A DNA stretch of 64,000 nucleotides from Icerya purchasi (Eukaryota; Arthropoda; Insecta; Hemiptera; Monophlebidae): positions 444,715,292 through 444,779,291 of the forward strand of contig CM077115.1 of assembly GCA_039619475.1 (NCBI GenBank). The letters are read 5' to 3'. Each line of letters begins with the position of its first letter. Position 1 is the stretch's first letter. The position numbers were made by a program, and so were the translations under genes. The notes under the pieces are model-generated. The model was not told where the DNA came from. It worked only from the letters and a program-made list of their open reading frames with translations, and made no database searches. Shown here piece by piece: positions 35,170 to 46,226 of this stretch.

Positions 35170-35340
35170 CCTATATATAATATATATATATAAACCATTT
35201 TATTCCCTAGTTGGCCTCAGTGTGATTTAGAACTTTCGTCTCTGATCACACATATTGTATTTTAGCTGATGATGGGTTATACTACCCGAAAACGTTACTA
35301 AGTAAGAAATTTATTTTGTTCTTATACTGTTTGTTATAAT
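35170..35340 (+). ncRNA. Hammerhead-like core, possibly from a Penelope-like repeat
   Basis: CTGATGA at 35266-35272 is followed by a GGGT/ACCC hairpin with a TATACT loop and then GAAAAC at 35288-35293 and GTT. TTAG before and CTAA after the core can pair as stem I. Type I hammerheads of this layout are known from Penelope-like elements. One extra U after CTGATGA and an extra A in GAAAAC break the strict core, so activity is doubtful. Nearby GTTGGCCTCAGTGTGAT and TCTGATCACAC form a possible second hairpin. Confidence 0.45.
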
Positions 35341-35499
35341 TGTTTATTATATCAGTTATTATTATAACTTATTATATTTATATATATTTAACAAACGGAA
35401 TGGAAAAACATTCTTTATTATATATCGATTGAGGCTAAAAAAGAGTTCTCAATGTTAATAATGCGAAGAAATAAATAAGATACCGTAGGAATTTATAAG

Positions 35500-35960
35500 A
35501 TGTATAACCTAATCTTCCTTATAATAGCTGGTAGTTACCCTTTAATTTGCCCATTCTGTTGCAATTTCTATAATTCGCTTGCGTTTTGGCCATTCTGCTC
35601 TGCCCCCTCCCACTTCGTTTTCGCCGTTCCCTCATTTCCTCTCCGAATTCTCCACCTCAACGAAGCGGTGGTTTGGGACGCTAACCACATTTTTTTTTTT
35701 TTTTGAATGCCCATTCTTTTCTGTCTAACGTTGTATTCTATATTCTTACCTGCTGAAACTCAACCTGCTCCGTTTATTGTGCATCTTATATTTTGTCCTT
35801 TCCCTCGCCATCCGTTACTTCATACATTAGTGTGTTCTCTTATACGGTATTTGACCGAATTAAAATTTAACTCTGACCGCTCTTTCCCTTCTTATTGTTT
35901 CTTCTGGGTGTAGGTCCTTGGCTGACGCACCGAAAAAATAATAATAATAATAATAATAAG
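35500..35960 (+). pseudogene. I-like LINE 3' fragment with recognisable tail
   Basis: Two consecutive frames hold the module: WPFCSAPSHFVFAVPSFPLR then VVWDANHIFFFF (35500-35706), followed across an expanded T run by FCLTLYSIFLPAETQPAPF (35707-35913), the counterpart of the segment before the stop in sister copies. The 3' terminus is TAGGTCCTTGGCTGACGC then ACCG, followed by an A-rich tail that has become (AAT)n. The T expansion and stops make it inactive. A palindromic element follows at 36008. Confidence 0.8.
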
Positions 35961-36007
35961 ATGGTTGTTCGAAAAAAATATTGAATTTCAGAGTCATTAT
36001 CATTATT

Positions 36008-36149
36008 ATTATTTTCAAAATATTATATATAAAAAAGTCACTTTTATCACAGAAAATATATTTAAAATATTAAAAATTAAAAATTGTTCAAATATATTTT
36101 CTGTGATAAAAGTGACTTTTTTATATATATATAATATTTTGAAAATAAT
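36008..36149. mobile_element. Palindromic element, arms of about 57-60 bp
   Basis: Arms 36008-36063 and 36090-36149 are exact reverse complements apart from a 4-base TATA insertion on the right (shared words AAAAAAGTCACTTTTATCAC and AGAAAATATATTT). The loop is 26 bases. It sits immediately right of an I-like LINE tail. No open frame or recognised family. Confidence 0.85.
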
Positions 36150-39100
36150 AACAGAAAATGGACACTTATAATTTAAATATAAAGAATTATTATTATTATT
36201 CTTTTTACCAGTGTTTAGAAGCTTAAGGGAAAAGGTGGTCTTTTTAATTCGGTTAGACTAATGTGAAAGAACTAATACGGCGGGATTCGATAGACAGTTA
36301 AGATCGCAGAGATTATATCTATGATATAAAGGGTGGAGGAAGTTTGCGAGTTTCAGTACAGAGAACTAGTAAGAAAGCGTGATTAAGATCACAAAATCAC
36401 ATCATTGGGCTGGAAAATAGAGAGCGGGGATAACTTGCGCGCCATAAATTGTACACATTTTTTTCTTTTCTTTAACCAAACGTCGTCTCAAGTTCGCATT
36501 GAACCTCCCCCCCCCCCAAAAAAAAATAAAAAAAACATAATAAAAAAAGCGATTCTATCATGATCGGAAGTTTTTTGAGAACGAACTTTAAGTAGTCCAA
36601 ATTGGGTAGCACTTAAAAATGATTAAATACGGGAGTTTATTAACATATTAACACTTGCACGCAAGAGCATCGATACTTACTTGGTATCGGGGGAAAAAAA
36701 GAAACAGAACTGAAAAAATTCAGAGCTTTAAAACGGAATTTTTCATTGTCAAAAGTTATCACCGGTATCTGCTGATATTGCCTAAATCGGTGAAATTTTC
36801 ATTTTACTACGGTGTCGTCATTCTTTTTAAAGTTTACAGCGGTAAATTCTAAATTTTTTTTTAAAATTTATGCTCTATCATCCGGAATTCATTTCAACAT
36901 TTGCTCATCGGAGCTTAGTATTACTAATGCATACCACTGGGAATGGCGATTTTCAATCAGAATAATGATTCAGTAGCTGAAGAGTATTTACCAGGTGGTC
37001 GCCTGTATTTCCCAGTGAAATCTACCGTTTACTTCTCCAACTGCATCTCAAAAGCAATCCCTATCTCTTCAGAGACCGGACATTAGTATCGAAGCACCTT
37101 TTTTGTTTAAACTGTTTGCCATGACTCGCAAGGTATGACCAAATTCTCTTATTCTTCTACAACGTTACTACTTCATACTCGTTACTTTTCCGTTTGTCAT
37201 AACTGCTGTTCTTATTTCTTCTCTGTTGCTTAAAAATCTGAACAGCAGTGGCATGTGGCATAGAAAGTCATTTTTGGATGATGATTTCGTAGACATGACC
37301 GATTTCCCCCCTCGTCCGTGCCTAGATTTCATCATCTAGCTATTCAACATTTTTTTTTTTTTAATTTTTTTAAATTATTATTAAGTTATTATTAAGTTAT
37401 TTATAAATTAATAAAAATAAATTACATTTTATACAATTAATTAACTGAGTTTTATGTATTGGTACGAAATGTAATCCTGGTTCTCGCACGATCTGCAATT
37501 GGCACGGTGTCTTATGGAATGGTAATATTTTTTTTGAAAGATCTGTTCTATTGTATCATCATATATTTAACATTGCCAAATAATGTGCTCACAATTGAGC
37601 CAATCTCTCCGTATTCGCATTAAGTATTCGTTATTATACCCAGCTTATATATCAGTGCGACGTAATTAATTAAAATAGATATTTATACAACAGCGATTTC
37701 GTTTTTATCTGTGAAATCCGCCGTTTTATTGCGATTATGTTTTGATTTAATAAATCACGGGTATTAAAAGTGAACGCGAAAGATTTCATAATTAAAAAAG
37801 GAATACGGTTTATTAACTCTTGAGAAATGCTTCTTAATTTTAAAAAAAGTCGGTCGAACAAAGCGCCTACAATAACGCAAACTTGGAGACGAATAAGAAA
37901 AACATAACGTTTTAAAAAGTGTTCTTTTTTCATCTTTTTTTCGTTTTTTTTCGTTTTTTTTCGTTTTTTTTCGTTTTTTTTTTCGTTTTTCGGAAATTCT
38001 ATTTGCCGAATAGATTTTGTGAAAGGAAAACTTGTAACTTTCTCTAAAAAGGAGTTAAGATTTTCTTAAGAAATGTCGATAAAACTAGATCGATTATATA
38101 TAGCCCCGTTGAAAAATAATTCCTCGTACGAAATGTAAAAGATTTCAATGAAAAGGCGAGATCAAGCGTTTTGCACTGCAGAAGAATAAGTTCTGGAAAA
38201 ATGACTTTGAAAGAAGATACGGGGGCAAGAGTAGTAGTTTTTTTAAGGAAATAAAATTAACCTCCTTGTTTGAAATGTACACACCTCCACCACACCTCCA
38301 ATCGTCCGTTCCTGCTAAGGAAAAAAAGAACAGAACTCCTATCAAATATTCCACCTCCTATGTCTTCCACGAGTATGTGTGTCTATGCCATCACTATTCC
38401 GCCTGGCGCCTTAATTTACGCGACACATTACTGGCAAGAGTGGAATGTGGCGGCATTTCATTAAGAAATCAAAAAGAGCTAATAATAAAATGACGAAAAA
38501 ATAAAATAAAAATTTTTAGCTGCAACAAAAGAAATTTTCAGGAAGCGAGTTAACTAATAATAATAATAACGAAAATTTCCAAAAAAAAACAAATATTACA
38601 AAGAATTTGGAACCTCGTACGATAAAGAAAGGAATCGAGAACGAATTTGCGATGGCGACAGAAGTATTTTTCAATGTGACCGAATCCCCTAAGATGTAGC
38701 GATTTTTGAGGCTTCCTTCCTCCTCCGTTTTATACTTAATTTATACTGAAATTTTATTAACTTTTGCTGATGACAAAACACGCATTCTTCTGCGTCAGGA
38801 TCATTTTTCTACAATCACCAGGGTGGTTCCTCCTCATTATCCCGTGTTAACTAGCAATCGGCAATGAATTAATCTAAAAGAAGAAATGTCCAATATCGAA
38901 AATAAGTGTCCGCCCATATAACATTCATAAATGAATAAATCTTTGAGAACGAGTAATCCCGAATTTACCTGTACAAGTAAACGTCTGTGTAATACGGCTG
39001 CAGTTTATCGTTAAAAATATGTGAATTGGCAAAACGAGATAGATTTTTTCGAATGAGCGCTAAGTATTTTTTGAATCATGGCAAAGTGAAGCCCCCCTAC

Positions 39101-39199
39101 CCCCACCTCAGTACAAGATATAAAACTGATATTGCGGAATTAAGCTGTCCGTAATTCAGGGATCTAGTGGATATCTGAAGAGTGTAGCCCTTCTCATGA
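36150..39199. other. Stretch without a supportable gene
   Basis: No gene recognised. A C run lies near 36508, and a 10-bp array of TCG followed by seven or eight Ts (five units) lies at 37939-37990. Open frames up to 87 codons (minus, 37670-37933) have no recognised motif. Confidence 0.5.
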
Positions 39200-39375
39200 G
39201 AGTCTTTCACACCCGGGTAACTTTTCTAGCATACGTAATATTCGATTTTAGAGAAAGGAACTCTGGTCGCACACTATTCTCATCAGATCCATTAGGCTTA
39301 GTTCATTATGAACCTGAATTTCACAATCCGTGATATCTTATCAAGGATATATATATATATATATATATGGAACTT
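39200..39375 (+). repeat. SINE body without head
   Basis: TTCTCATCAGATCCATTAGG then CTTAGTTCATTATGAACC (from about 39278) is almost identical to the SINE at 57020. The end GATATCTTATCAAGGATAT then a TA expansion and ATGGAACTTGC corresponds to GACGTCTTGTCAAGGGTATG GAACTTAG there. The tRNA-like head is not visible on this strand. Confidence 0.75.
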
Positions 39376-39399
39376 GCTAAATTTTTTTGTATGATGCCA

Positions 39400-39472
39400 C
39401 TATGATTAAGAAAGCAAATCGAGTCCGAAATGAGACAACTTCTGAAAATATCGCCGGTTTGCCGGGCTACCT
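39400..39472 (-). repeat. tRNA-derived SINE head, convergent to the preceding copy
   Basis: On the minus strand TAGGTAGCCCGGCAAACCGG resembles a box A region and GTCTCATTTCGGACTCG a box B region, as in the SINE heads at 26015 and 56880. Short and diverged. Confidence 0.45.
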
Positions 39473-39545
39473 AATTTTTTAAGAGATTTTCTAAAAAAAA
39501 TCCTAAACTTCAAATTTTTTTTAAAATATAAAATAATAATAATAC

Positions 39546-39880
39546 TTAATATATTATCTTTTGGGCGCGCCAGCGGCTTTGACCCAACAACAACAGAAAT
39601 TATGGAAAGAGTTAAATAGAGAGACGATTTAGAGTTTAGGAAAGATCGAAGTACAGGTATTATTATTTTAGCTAGAGATGAAAAGGAAAGGACAAAGGAA
39701 GAATTATAAGGAAGACCCAGTGCTAAGATATTTTCAGTGAAAAACAGAGCGTTCAGAATCAAGGGCGGGGCATTCAAAGAAGATGTGATTTGCAATTTAT
39801 AGTGGAGTAGAGAGATAGAACTGTGTAGGGGACAATTGGGAGATCAAGTATTTGATGAATAATGCCATAACTGAATTTAA
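39546..39880 (-). pseudogene. I-like LINE 3' fragment, GGCGCGCCC-tail subfamily
   Basis: The minus-strand 3' end reads TTGGGTCAAAGCCGCTGGCG then CGCCC, shared with the copy ending at 51015. Upstream, the translated text (GLPYNSSFVLSFSS in the 39795-39406 frame) matches LGLPTPYCASYILSFPS of sister copies, and further upstream a frame carries a degraded TINCKSHLL segment for ICDANHIFF. The tail after the terminus is an AT-rich tract, with no clear poly(A). Confidence 0.68.
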
Positions 39881-40974
39881 TTTTTCTTCCTATAATTCTG
39901 GCGCGGAGTTTTTATTTTAATTGACTACTTCATTTTCCATTTTTTTCCCCTTTCGTTCTAAAAAAGTTGCATATAAGTGTCATTAGTAATTTCAGCTCAT
40001 GTAGGAAATTCGCGCGAAAAAAATTATTTACAAAATTCGCGTTATAAATAGAGAAACCCTTTCGCAGCGACAGATTTAAATATTTGGCGCCGAATGAAGA
40101 ATCTTCCGTTTTTTTTAAATTCCTTCAATAATAGAGCTTCGGAGCGTTGTATATCATCCGCAATGTATTAGCAAGTTTTCTGACATTGTAACAACAACTC
40201 CTTCAATATCGAAAGCAGCACGCACCGGTGAGACAGTAATGATGGTCATCGAACTGGAATCAGGGAAGGCGAATAAAAATCAAGAAGAGAATATTGCGGA
40301 AATGTGTTTCGAATTAAACGAAACGCGCCTAATAAAAGTTGCTCGTATCTTTTGCGGTTTATAATATTTATTTTTTTATTCTAGTTCTGAAGAATTGTAT
40401 AATGTACGGGAGTTATAAGTTGTCACTGATCGAATTATTATTTTAGGAATAAAGAAAAAAGATTTCGACCATTTCCGAATTAAACGCATTGAAAATTTGT
40501 CCACTTGTTTCGTTTTTTTTTGGGGGGAGGGGGGGGGATCCACTTCGACGAATTGTCAAACGAAAAAATCGAAAGTTTGTTAAAATTTTTCAGAAAAAAA
40601 AAACCTAAACACCTACCGGTTTTATGACGAATACAAATATAATACGAATACCAACCTTTCTAATTGTTAGTGCAACTTCTTTTATAATCATTTTTCATAC
40701 TAAATCTGACTACTTTTGAGGAATATACACAAATACCTGACGCGATTAATAAAGTAGTAAATTTGCAAATAATTATAATTTTTATCGCATCTCGCATTAA
40801 TAATAAGTTTAATTAGTGAAATTAAAATCATTCAAATTGTTAATATACTATCGGCGAAATTAAAATGTATGCATTACAAAATTAGGCCATAACATCTTTT
40901 GAAAAATATTATATATTTTATACGCAAAAACTGTTTTAATCGAGACAAGATTATGTAAAAATTTTTAGAAATTT
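39881..40974. other. Stretch without a supportable gene
   Basis: AT-rich, with a G run near 40530 and no recognised gene or repeat. Confidence 0.45.
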
Positions 40975-41624
40975 CGCATCTTTATAACGTAATTTCTATC
41001 TTATGAAAAAATTTGTTATAACAGAGAAACTTAATTTATGCTATAAAAGATTTGTATGAATTTTACACCTATGGATTTTAGCAATTAATATTTAATACTA
41101 TTTTCTAGTAAAACTATTATTGTTCCTTTTTTATTTTATTTTAAATGTAATTATCATCGATCTTCTTTTGCCATTTTTATTTATTTTTAATTTTTATTTT
41201 GTAATTTTAATTAAAAATAGTAGTTCAATAAGAAATATATATATTTAAACTTGCTCACGAACAAAGAGAATTCGGATCGAATTACTAACAAAAATAAAAA
41301 AGAAGTAAAGTGTCTAATAAGAAATACTATCTTTCTTACTATTTTTAAACTACCATTTTAGCTTGAAATTTATAATTTCGTTTTATTTTTCTCATAACTA
41401 AAAATAAGACAAAAGTTAAATTAGAAATTGTAATAATTATGTGTATTTTTAAAACACATTTTTAAATTTCTCAAGAGGTGGTTGCTACTTAATTTTCTTT
41501 ATGAAACAAGGGGTATTTCTTAAATATCTACTGCCTACCGTAGAAGATTCTATGTAATTATATAATTTTCTCCACCAAAATGTCCTTATAATCCCCCACC
41601 AATGTCCTTCTAGATCCGCCCCTG
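40975..41624 (-). mobile_element. hAT-like non-autonomous element, copy 2 (one end lost)
   Basis: The right end at 41624 is the reverse complement of CAGGGGCGGATCTAGAAGG, matching the left terminus of copy 1 at 19688 with one change. Homology continues along the whole body in opposite orientation (shared TTTATGCTATAAAAGATTTG, GAATTCGGATCGAATTACTA, AAAACACATTTTTAA-like words). The far end, expected to hold TGGATCCGCCACTG, is missing; similarity fades at about 40975-41000. No transposase. Confidence 0.82.
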
Positions 41625-42009
41625 ATATATGTATTTTATCATTTCAACGTCCCTTTTTCCAATTGTTGAAATCGTAGATGATTTTTTCCTAATGAAGTAT
41701 TTTGGTCTGTGCACTACAGTGTATTCTCTTATACTCTAAGATGTGTTCTTTCTGTCGATAGATATTCCCAGTCCCTCTGACATTGAGGGAAAATTCCAAT
41801 AATATGTGTATTTATTTCCTTGCGAATAAACTGTATTTTATACGGATGGCAAAGTTCGTTTTCAGAAAATTTCACTCCGTAAGGTTGCAAGGAATACACT
41901 TTCTGTTGAAAACCCAATCGTCGCCTGAACAGGGGAAATAAAGCTCTAATTCGATACGTGGAATTTCCAAAATTACAAGCTCGAATCTCCTACTTGTTTT
42001 CGAAAAAGC
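41625..42009. other. Stretch without a supportable gene
   Basis: No gene recognised between the hAT-like copy and the next LINE fragment. Confidence 0.4.
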
Positions 42010-42490
42010 TTTATTTTCCGAATTATATTTATGCTCCCTCCTTTTCTAATAATCTTTCTCACTACCTGCTGTTCAACCTATTCTTTCTTCCAACCCGTGT
42101 TGTGGTTCTTTGATGTCCCCTTATTTCGGCGTTCTACCATTGTTTCCAATATTCACTTACGTCTTAATTCACTGACACCTTCTTCTCGTTTTGGTTTTTT
42201 TTCTTAGCATCTTCTCCGTTCTAGCGTCCGTCCCTCTCATCAAATGAACAATCTATTTTTTACACTCAACTCCTAGTATTTGACGTCCCGATCCTTACTG
42301 TGATTCGTGAAACTTGTCATTCCCTCTTCGTTATCCGTCATTCCTATCCTTGATTTCTATTATCTATCTCTCTGACTGAATTTCTATTTAATAATGGTTG
42401 ATTTTTTCTCCTCTTTTATATTGTTACCGAACACAGAGTTGTCATCGCGCTCAAAAAAAAAAAAAAAAAAAAAAAAAAAAACGAAAAAAA
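42010..42490 (+). pseudogene. LINE 3' fragment with long poly(A), I-like
   Basis: Pyrimidine-rich plus-strand text with the same cadence as the other I-like 3' ends (CTTCTTCTCGTTTTGG, CTTAATTCACTGACACC) ends at GTTGTCATCGCGCTC. This is followed by a poly(A) of about 28 bases at 42453-42480 and a further A-rich block. No domain is intact; assignment rests on the tail and terminal motif. Confidence 0.5.
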
Positions 42491-42761
42491 AAATACTCGA
42501 AATTCTCGTTTAAATCGTTCTTATTTGTTTTTTCCATTTGGAAAAATTGATATTTTTCGACGACGCAACATGTGCGTATGACAGATTATTCCGGTCATTT
42601 AACTGATAATTACGAAAAAAAACAAAACAAAAAACAACAAGATATTAAAAAAAATATGAAATTTTCGCGTACGGCTTGAAAGATATTTAAAAGCACACTC
42701 ATATTAAGAAATTCAGTTATATACATAAAAAATAATCTGCAGAATATAATAATATAATTAC

Positions 42762-42908
42762 AAAAATCCTACCTCAACATTTAACTTTCGTTACAAAATC
42801 TAATAGGGACCGGCCTAAGAATTACGTTGTAATTAATATATTTCTTAATTTTATGTAACGAAAGTTAAATGTTAAGATAGGATTTTTGTAATTATGTTAT
42901 TATATTCC
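42762..42908. mobile_element. Inverted pair of partial TA-flanked family heads (A6/A7)
   Basis: The left half, on the minus strand, is a head piece: TTAATTACAACGTAATTCTT then AGGCCGG to ACAAAAATCC. The right half is a plus-strand internal piece (TTATGTAACGAAAGTTAAAT then GTTAAGATAGGATTTTTG). Their shared part makes a palindrome of about 60-bp arms around the head. It lacks the tail hairpins. Confidence 0.7.
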
Positions 42909-43258
42909 GCGGACTATTTTTTTACCAACGCGATTTTATGATCATCGAGAAATTGTTTTAAAATTAAGTTTTTTTTTCTAGTTTTAGTTCTTCCACTACA
43001 AGAAAAGTTGCGCGCTTCCTACCGGCAAAAAAAATATAATAGATCCGAAAAGAAAAAAAACAACTTAACATATAAAATAAGAACGTAATAAAACTTTAAT
43101 ATAGAAAATTATATATAAAAAAAAAAAAAAAAGAGACTAAAGAAATATTGTAAAAAAAAAATCAACACTTTCAGAAAAATCTTTCCTTCCGGATAAAATT
43201 TTAAATTAGAATAGAATAATTAAACATTTGAAGCTCTCTTCCATGGTGGATATAATTA

Positions 43259-43404
43259 GGAAAACTATTTACAGTAGACATAACGTTTTCAAAATGATTT
43301 TTAATTCGATCCTGATGATATTAAGTGTGTAAGCTTTCCGAAGAAACGTTAAATATAAAAATCAAAAATTTTTAATCACCGTGTCTACTGCAAAAACAGT
43401 TTCC
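43259..43404 (+). ncRNA. Palindromic element whose hinge is a hammerhead-like core
   Basis: Arms (GGAAAACTATTTACAGTAGA... and its inverted partner ending GTGTCTACTGC..AGTTTCC) span 43259-43310 and 43355-43404. Precisely at the hinge lie CTGATGA (43312-43318), an AAG/CTT-closed hairpin with a TTTCCG stem remnant, and GAAAC (43343-43347) followed by GTT. The arms therefore form an extended stem I, as in type I hammerheads of Penelope-like repeats. Stem II is decayed, so activity is unlikely in this copy. Confidence 0.5.
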
Positions 43405-44272
43405 CAGAACGGAATATATATATATATATATATCAGAAAATTTTGCAACCTTTTACTGTAAGGTGAAATTCATTGGAGCGTATTTAACATTAAATTCAAA
43501 TTTGCTCGTACTACATAAAACTCTTCTACCTTTTGCGTATCTCTTTACAACTAGTATGTACGAGTAGATAGTTACTACGCCATCGGTACGACTAGATGAT
43601 ATCCCGGTGGTAAAAATTAATTTTAAAATGTTTCGAAAAAATTAAATTAAAAAAAACAACTAAATAATCTGTTGTTCCAATGTCGCCGCGTTTGTTTTCA
43701 AACGTGATTAATTTAATCGAAAAATGTTCCGAATAATTCCGCATCATAAGTCTAATCCGTTCGTGAATTAGTGAAAAACAAAAAACTATGTAATAAGACT
43801 ACTGCAGCAAATGGAGAGAGTATTGCGACTTCCACAGCAGACACTGATAGAAAAAAAACCAGGAAAGGTATGCTGCCGGGGCCTATACTTTCGAAAGAGT
43901 CAGCCGAGTTTTTCTTCATGATGTTAAAATCTCTAGATATCCTTTTTTTCTGTTCGTCAATCTATTTTATAGGTCGCTAAGAAGGAGAGAAGAATATTAA
44001 TACGATTAGAAATAATGAAAGGACGGAATTTGAGACGAATGGTAGTACTGCAATATGAAGAAAACGAAAGAATGAGAGAAGATAAAGAAAAAAGAGCCAA
44101 GAATTGAAAGTGGAAGCATGGCCGGTCCTCCAATGGAGGGTGCGAAACATTCTGATACGACTGGGGGGCATTGCAAAGTGAAATGAACAAAGAAAAAAGT
44201 CGATTAGGGAAAAAAATCGATTGGGGAAAAACGCGAAAAAATAAAGAAAAGGAGAAATAAAAGGGGATCATA
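43405..44272. other. Stretch with unassigned minus-strand frames
   Basis: A TA array lies at about 43416-43432. The minus-strand frame 44271-43957 (104 codons) and an overlapping one contain RIRMFRTLHWRTGHAST, faintly like the ICRLRFGH segment of the I-like LINEs, in an A-rich plus-strand context typical of those copies; too weak to call. Confidence 0.35.
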
Positions 44273-44470
44273 TTTTTTTTTTTTTTTTTGTGGTGCTGTG
44301 TACTGCTACTGTGGCCAAAGTCACCAGATATTAAGATATGATTAAATTAAGCTTAAATCAAAACAAATATGGAAGAAAAAACGTGGTTAGACTGAATAGA
44401 GAGTCTAAAGGATTGGAGATTAGAAAAGAGTTTAAGATACTATGCATTAATAATTCTCGAGAAGGAGTTG
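44273..44470 (-). mobile_element. 3' end of a poly(A)-tailed non-LTR element
   Basis: A T run at 44273-44289 is a poly(A) tail on the minus strand. The adjoining terminus, read on the minus strand, is CTGGTGACTTTGGCCACAGT then AGCAGTACACAGCACCAC, analogous in layout to the I-like termini but of another subfamily. No coding trace remains. Confidence 0.5.
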
Positions 44471-44935
44471 ATGTTAGAGACTATTAAATCAATTTCGATA
44501 TATATACTCGTATACGGTTTAAAATAGCAAATGCATTCTAGAGACCAGGTAAGTTACGTCATTCCGCTAAATAAAGCGCACAATCAATTAGGGAGGAGAA
44601 TATTCGGTGGTAGAATTATGTATACATATATCAATGGAGCGACGTAAATTTAGAGGTACAAAAGTTGTACAACGTAAGTAATAAACAAAAATGGAACGCG
44701 ACGAAACCGTTCTACGGATATACACATATTCTTAAAATAATCGAGTGTATATTATACTACATTGGATATTGTTTATGTTTGATTCAAAATGCATTTTTTC
44801 TAGTTTTGCTTAAATCCCAATTACTTTACTTTTCCTGGCGAATCCCCTTCTTATTACACAAAACGGGAGGGGCGATAATGTTACTTTTAATGAATTAAAT
44901 TCAATTATAGAGTATGGCGGATTTTTTATTGTTTT

Positions 44936-44973
<38 letters not shown>

Positions 44974-45351
44974 TGATAGCCAGGTCGGAATTATATTTTA
45001 ATGAAATTGGTTGCTGCTATGTAGAAAGTTGTTAACACACAGAGACTGAGAACAACTCCATCGCGTCAGTGACCTGATTATTTGCCGTACAACCTTTCAC
45101 CTTACGTCATGCAATTTCTCTTTTGCTATTGTTGTTAACGAGAGATGTGTACGCTGTTAACAGGTTATTATCCTTACGCTTCGTTCGCAACTACATTAAA
45201 CCACTCTGGATGCATAATTTTCATCATATATATTTGACTAGTCAGTCACACTGCCTGTATCCGCCACAGTTCTTTGACCCTATATCTTCGATCTAAATTT
45301 TTTAAGCCATTCAATAGCAGAGACAGTGAACAACAAAATAAAAGAATACTA
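44471..45351. other. Stretch without a supportable gene
   Basis: A 35-base T run lies at about 44938-44972. Open frames are short and unrecognised. Confidence 0.45.
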
Positions 45352-45444
45352 CTAATAATAATAATAACAACAACAATAATAATAATAATAATAATAATAA
45401 TGATAATAATAATAGTAATAATAGTAATAATAGTAATAATAGTA

Positions 45445-45503
<59 letters not shown>

Positions 45504-45560
45504 CAAGTTTCAAGTTTTTCAAGTTTTTCAAGTTTTTATTATTATTATTATTATTATATA
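45352..45560. repeat. (AAT)n array with CAAGTTTTT units and (ATT)n
   Basis: About 150 bases of AAT/AAC/AGT triplets (45352-45503) are followed by four CAAGTTTTT-type 9-mers (45504-45536) and an (ATT)n run. The triplet runs AAT and ATT are mutually complementary and could fold on each other. The poly-Ile and poly-Tyr frames through it are artefacts. Confidence 0.92.
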
Positions 45561-45604
45561 TAATCCATCTATGCGCAAGTTTGCGCGAGCGATGGCTATT
45601 GTAA

Positions 45605-45775
45605 ACAACCAAAAAAATAAAAAATTTTGAAACAAAATAAAATGAAAGTTTTTTAAACAAAATATGTAAACAATAAAAAATTTTTGAACCAAAATAAAAG
45701 TTTTTTAAACAAAATATGTAAACAATAAAAAATTTTGAACTAAAATAAAAGTTTCTTAAACAAAGTAATATTAAA
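45605..45775. repeat. 52-bp tandem repeat, three units
   Basis: The word GTTTTTTAAACAAAATATG starts at 45648 and 45700, with a variant at 45751, giving periods of 52 and 51 bases. The units contain AATAAAAAATTTTTGAAC. Confidence 0.85.
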
Positions 45776-46051
45776 AACTGCAATTATATGTAACATGCAC
45801 ACTCAAACATACAATCAGATGCATTTATACATTTAGACATTCTTATACATATGTGCACTCTAATTAAATACGTATATACAAAAACTGTACTTACTATTAC
45901 AGAAGTAGTAAGTTGAAAATTAAATAAGTTAAAATTTGGTGAGCTTTTTTTTTTTTTTTTCCCTTTCCTTTTCCCTCTTCATGTCTTATCTGTTTCTTTC
46001 TTTCCTTAGCTCTACTCTCGTTTCTAATTTTATTTTTCCTTATCTGTGCTA

Positions 46052-46226
46052 TTGTTAAGGTAGTAAGTATGATAAAAGAATTTTTCGACGCTTTTTATAG
46101 TTTTTTAGTTGTATTTTTAAAGTGGAAGGTAAAGAATTAAAAAGTTTACCTTCCACTTTAAAAATACAACTAAAAAACTACAAAAAGCGTCGAAAAATTC
46201 TTTTATCATACTTACTACCTTAACAA
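46052..46226. mobile_element. Near-perfect palindrome, 82-bp arms
   Basis: Arms 46052-46133 and 46145-46226 differ at a single base; the loop is 11 bases (GAATTAAAAAG). Outer ends are TTGTTAAGGTAGTAAGTATG and its complement. The right flank is an (AAT)n tract. Such identity implies recent origin or ongoing arm-to-arm correction. No coding potential. A transcript would make a very stable hairpin. Confidence 0.95.

Noticed and set aside
45246..45783. Poly-Ile, poly-Tyr and related frames on both strands
   Set aside because: They read an AAT/ATT triplet array.
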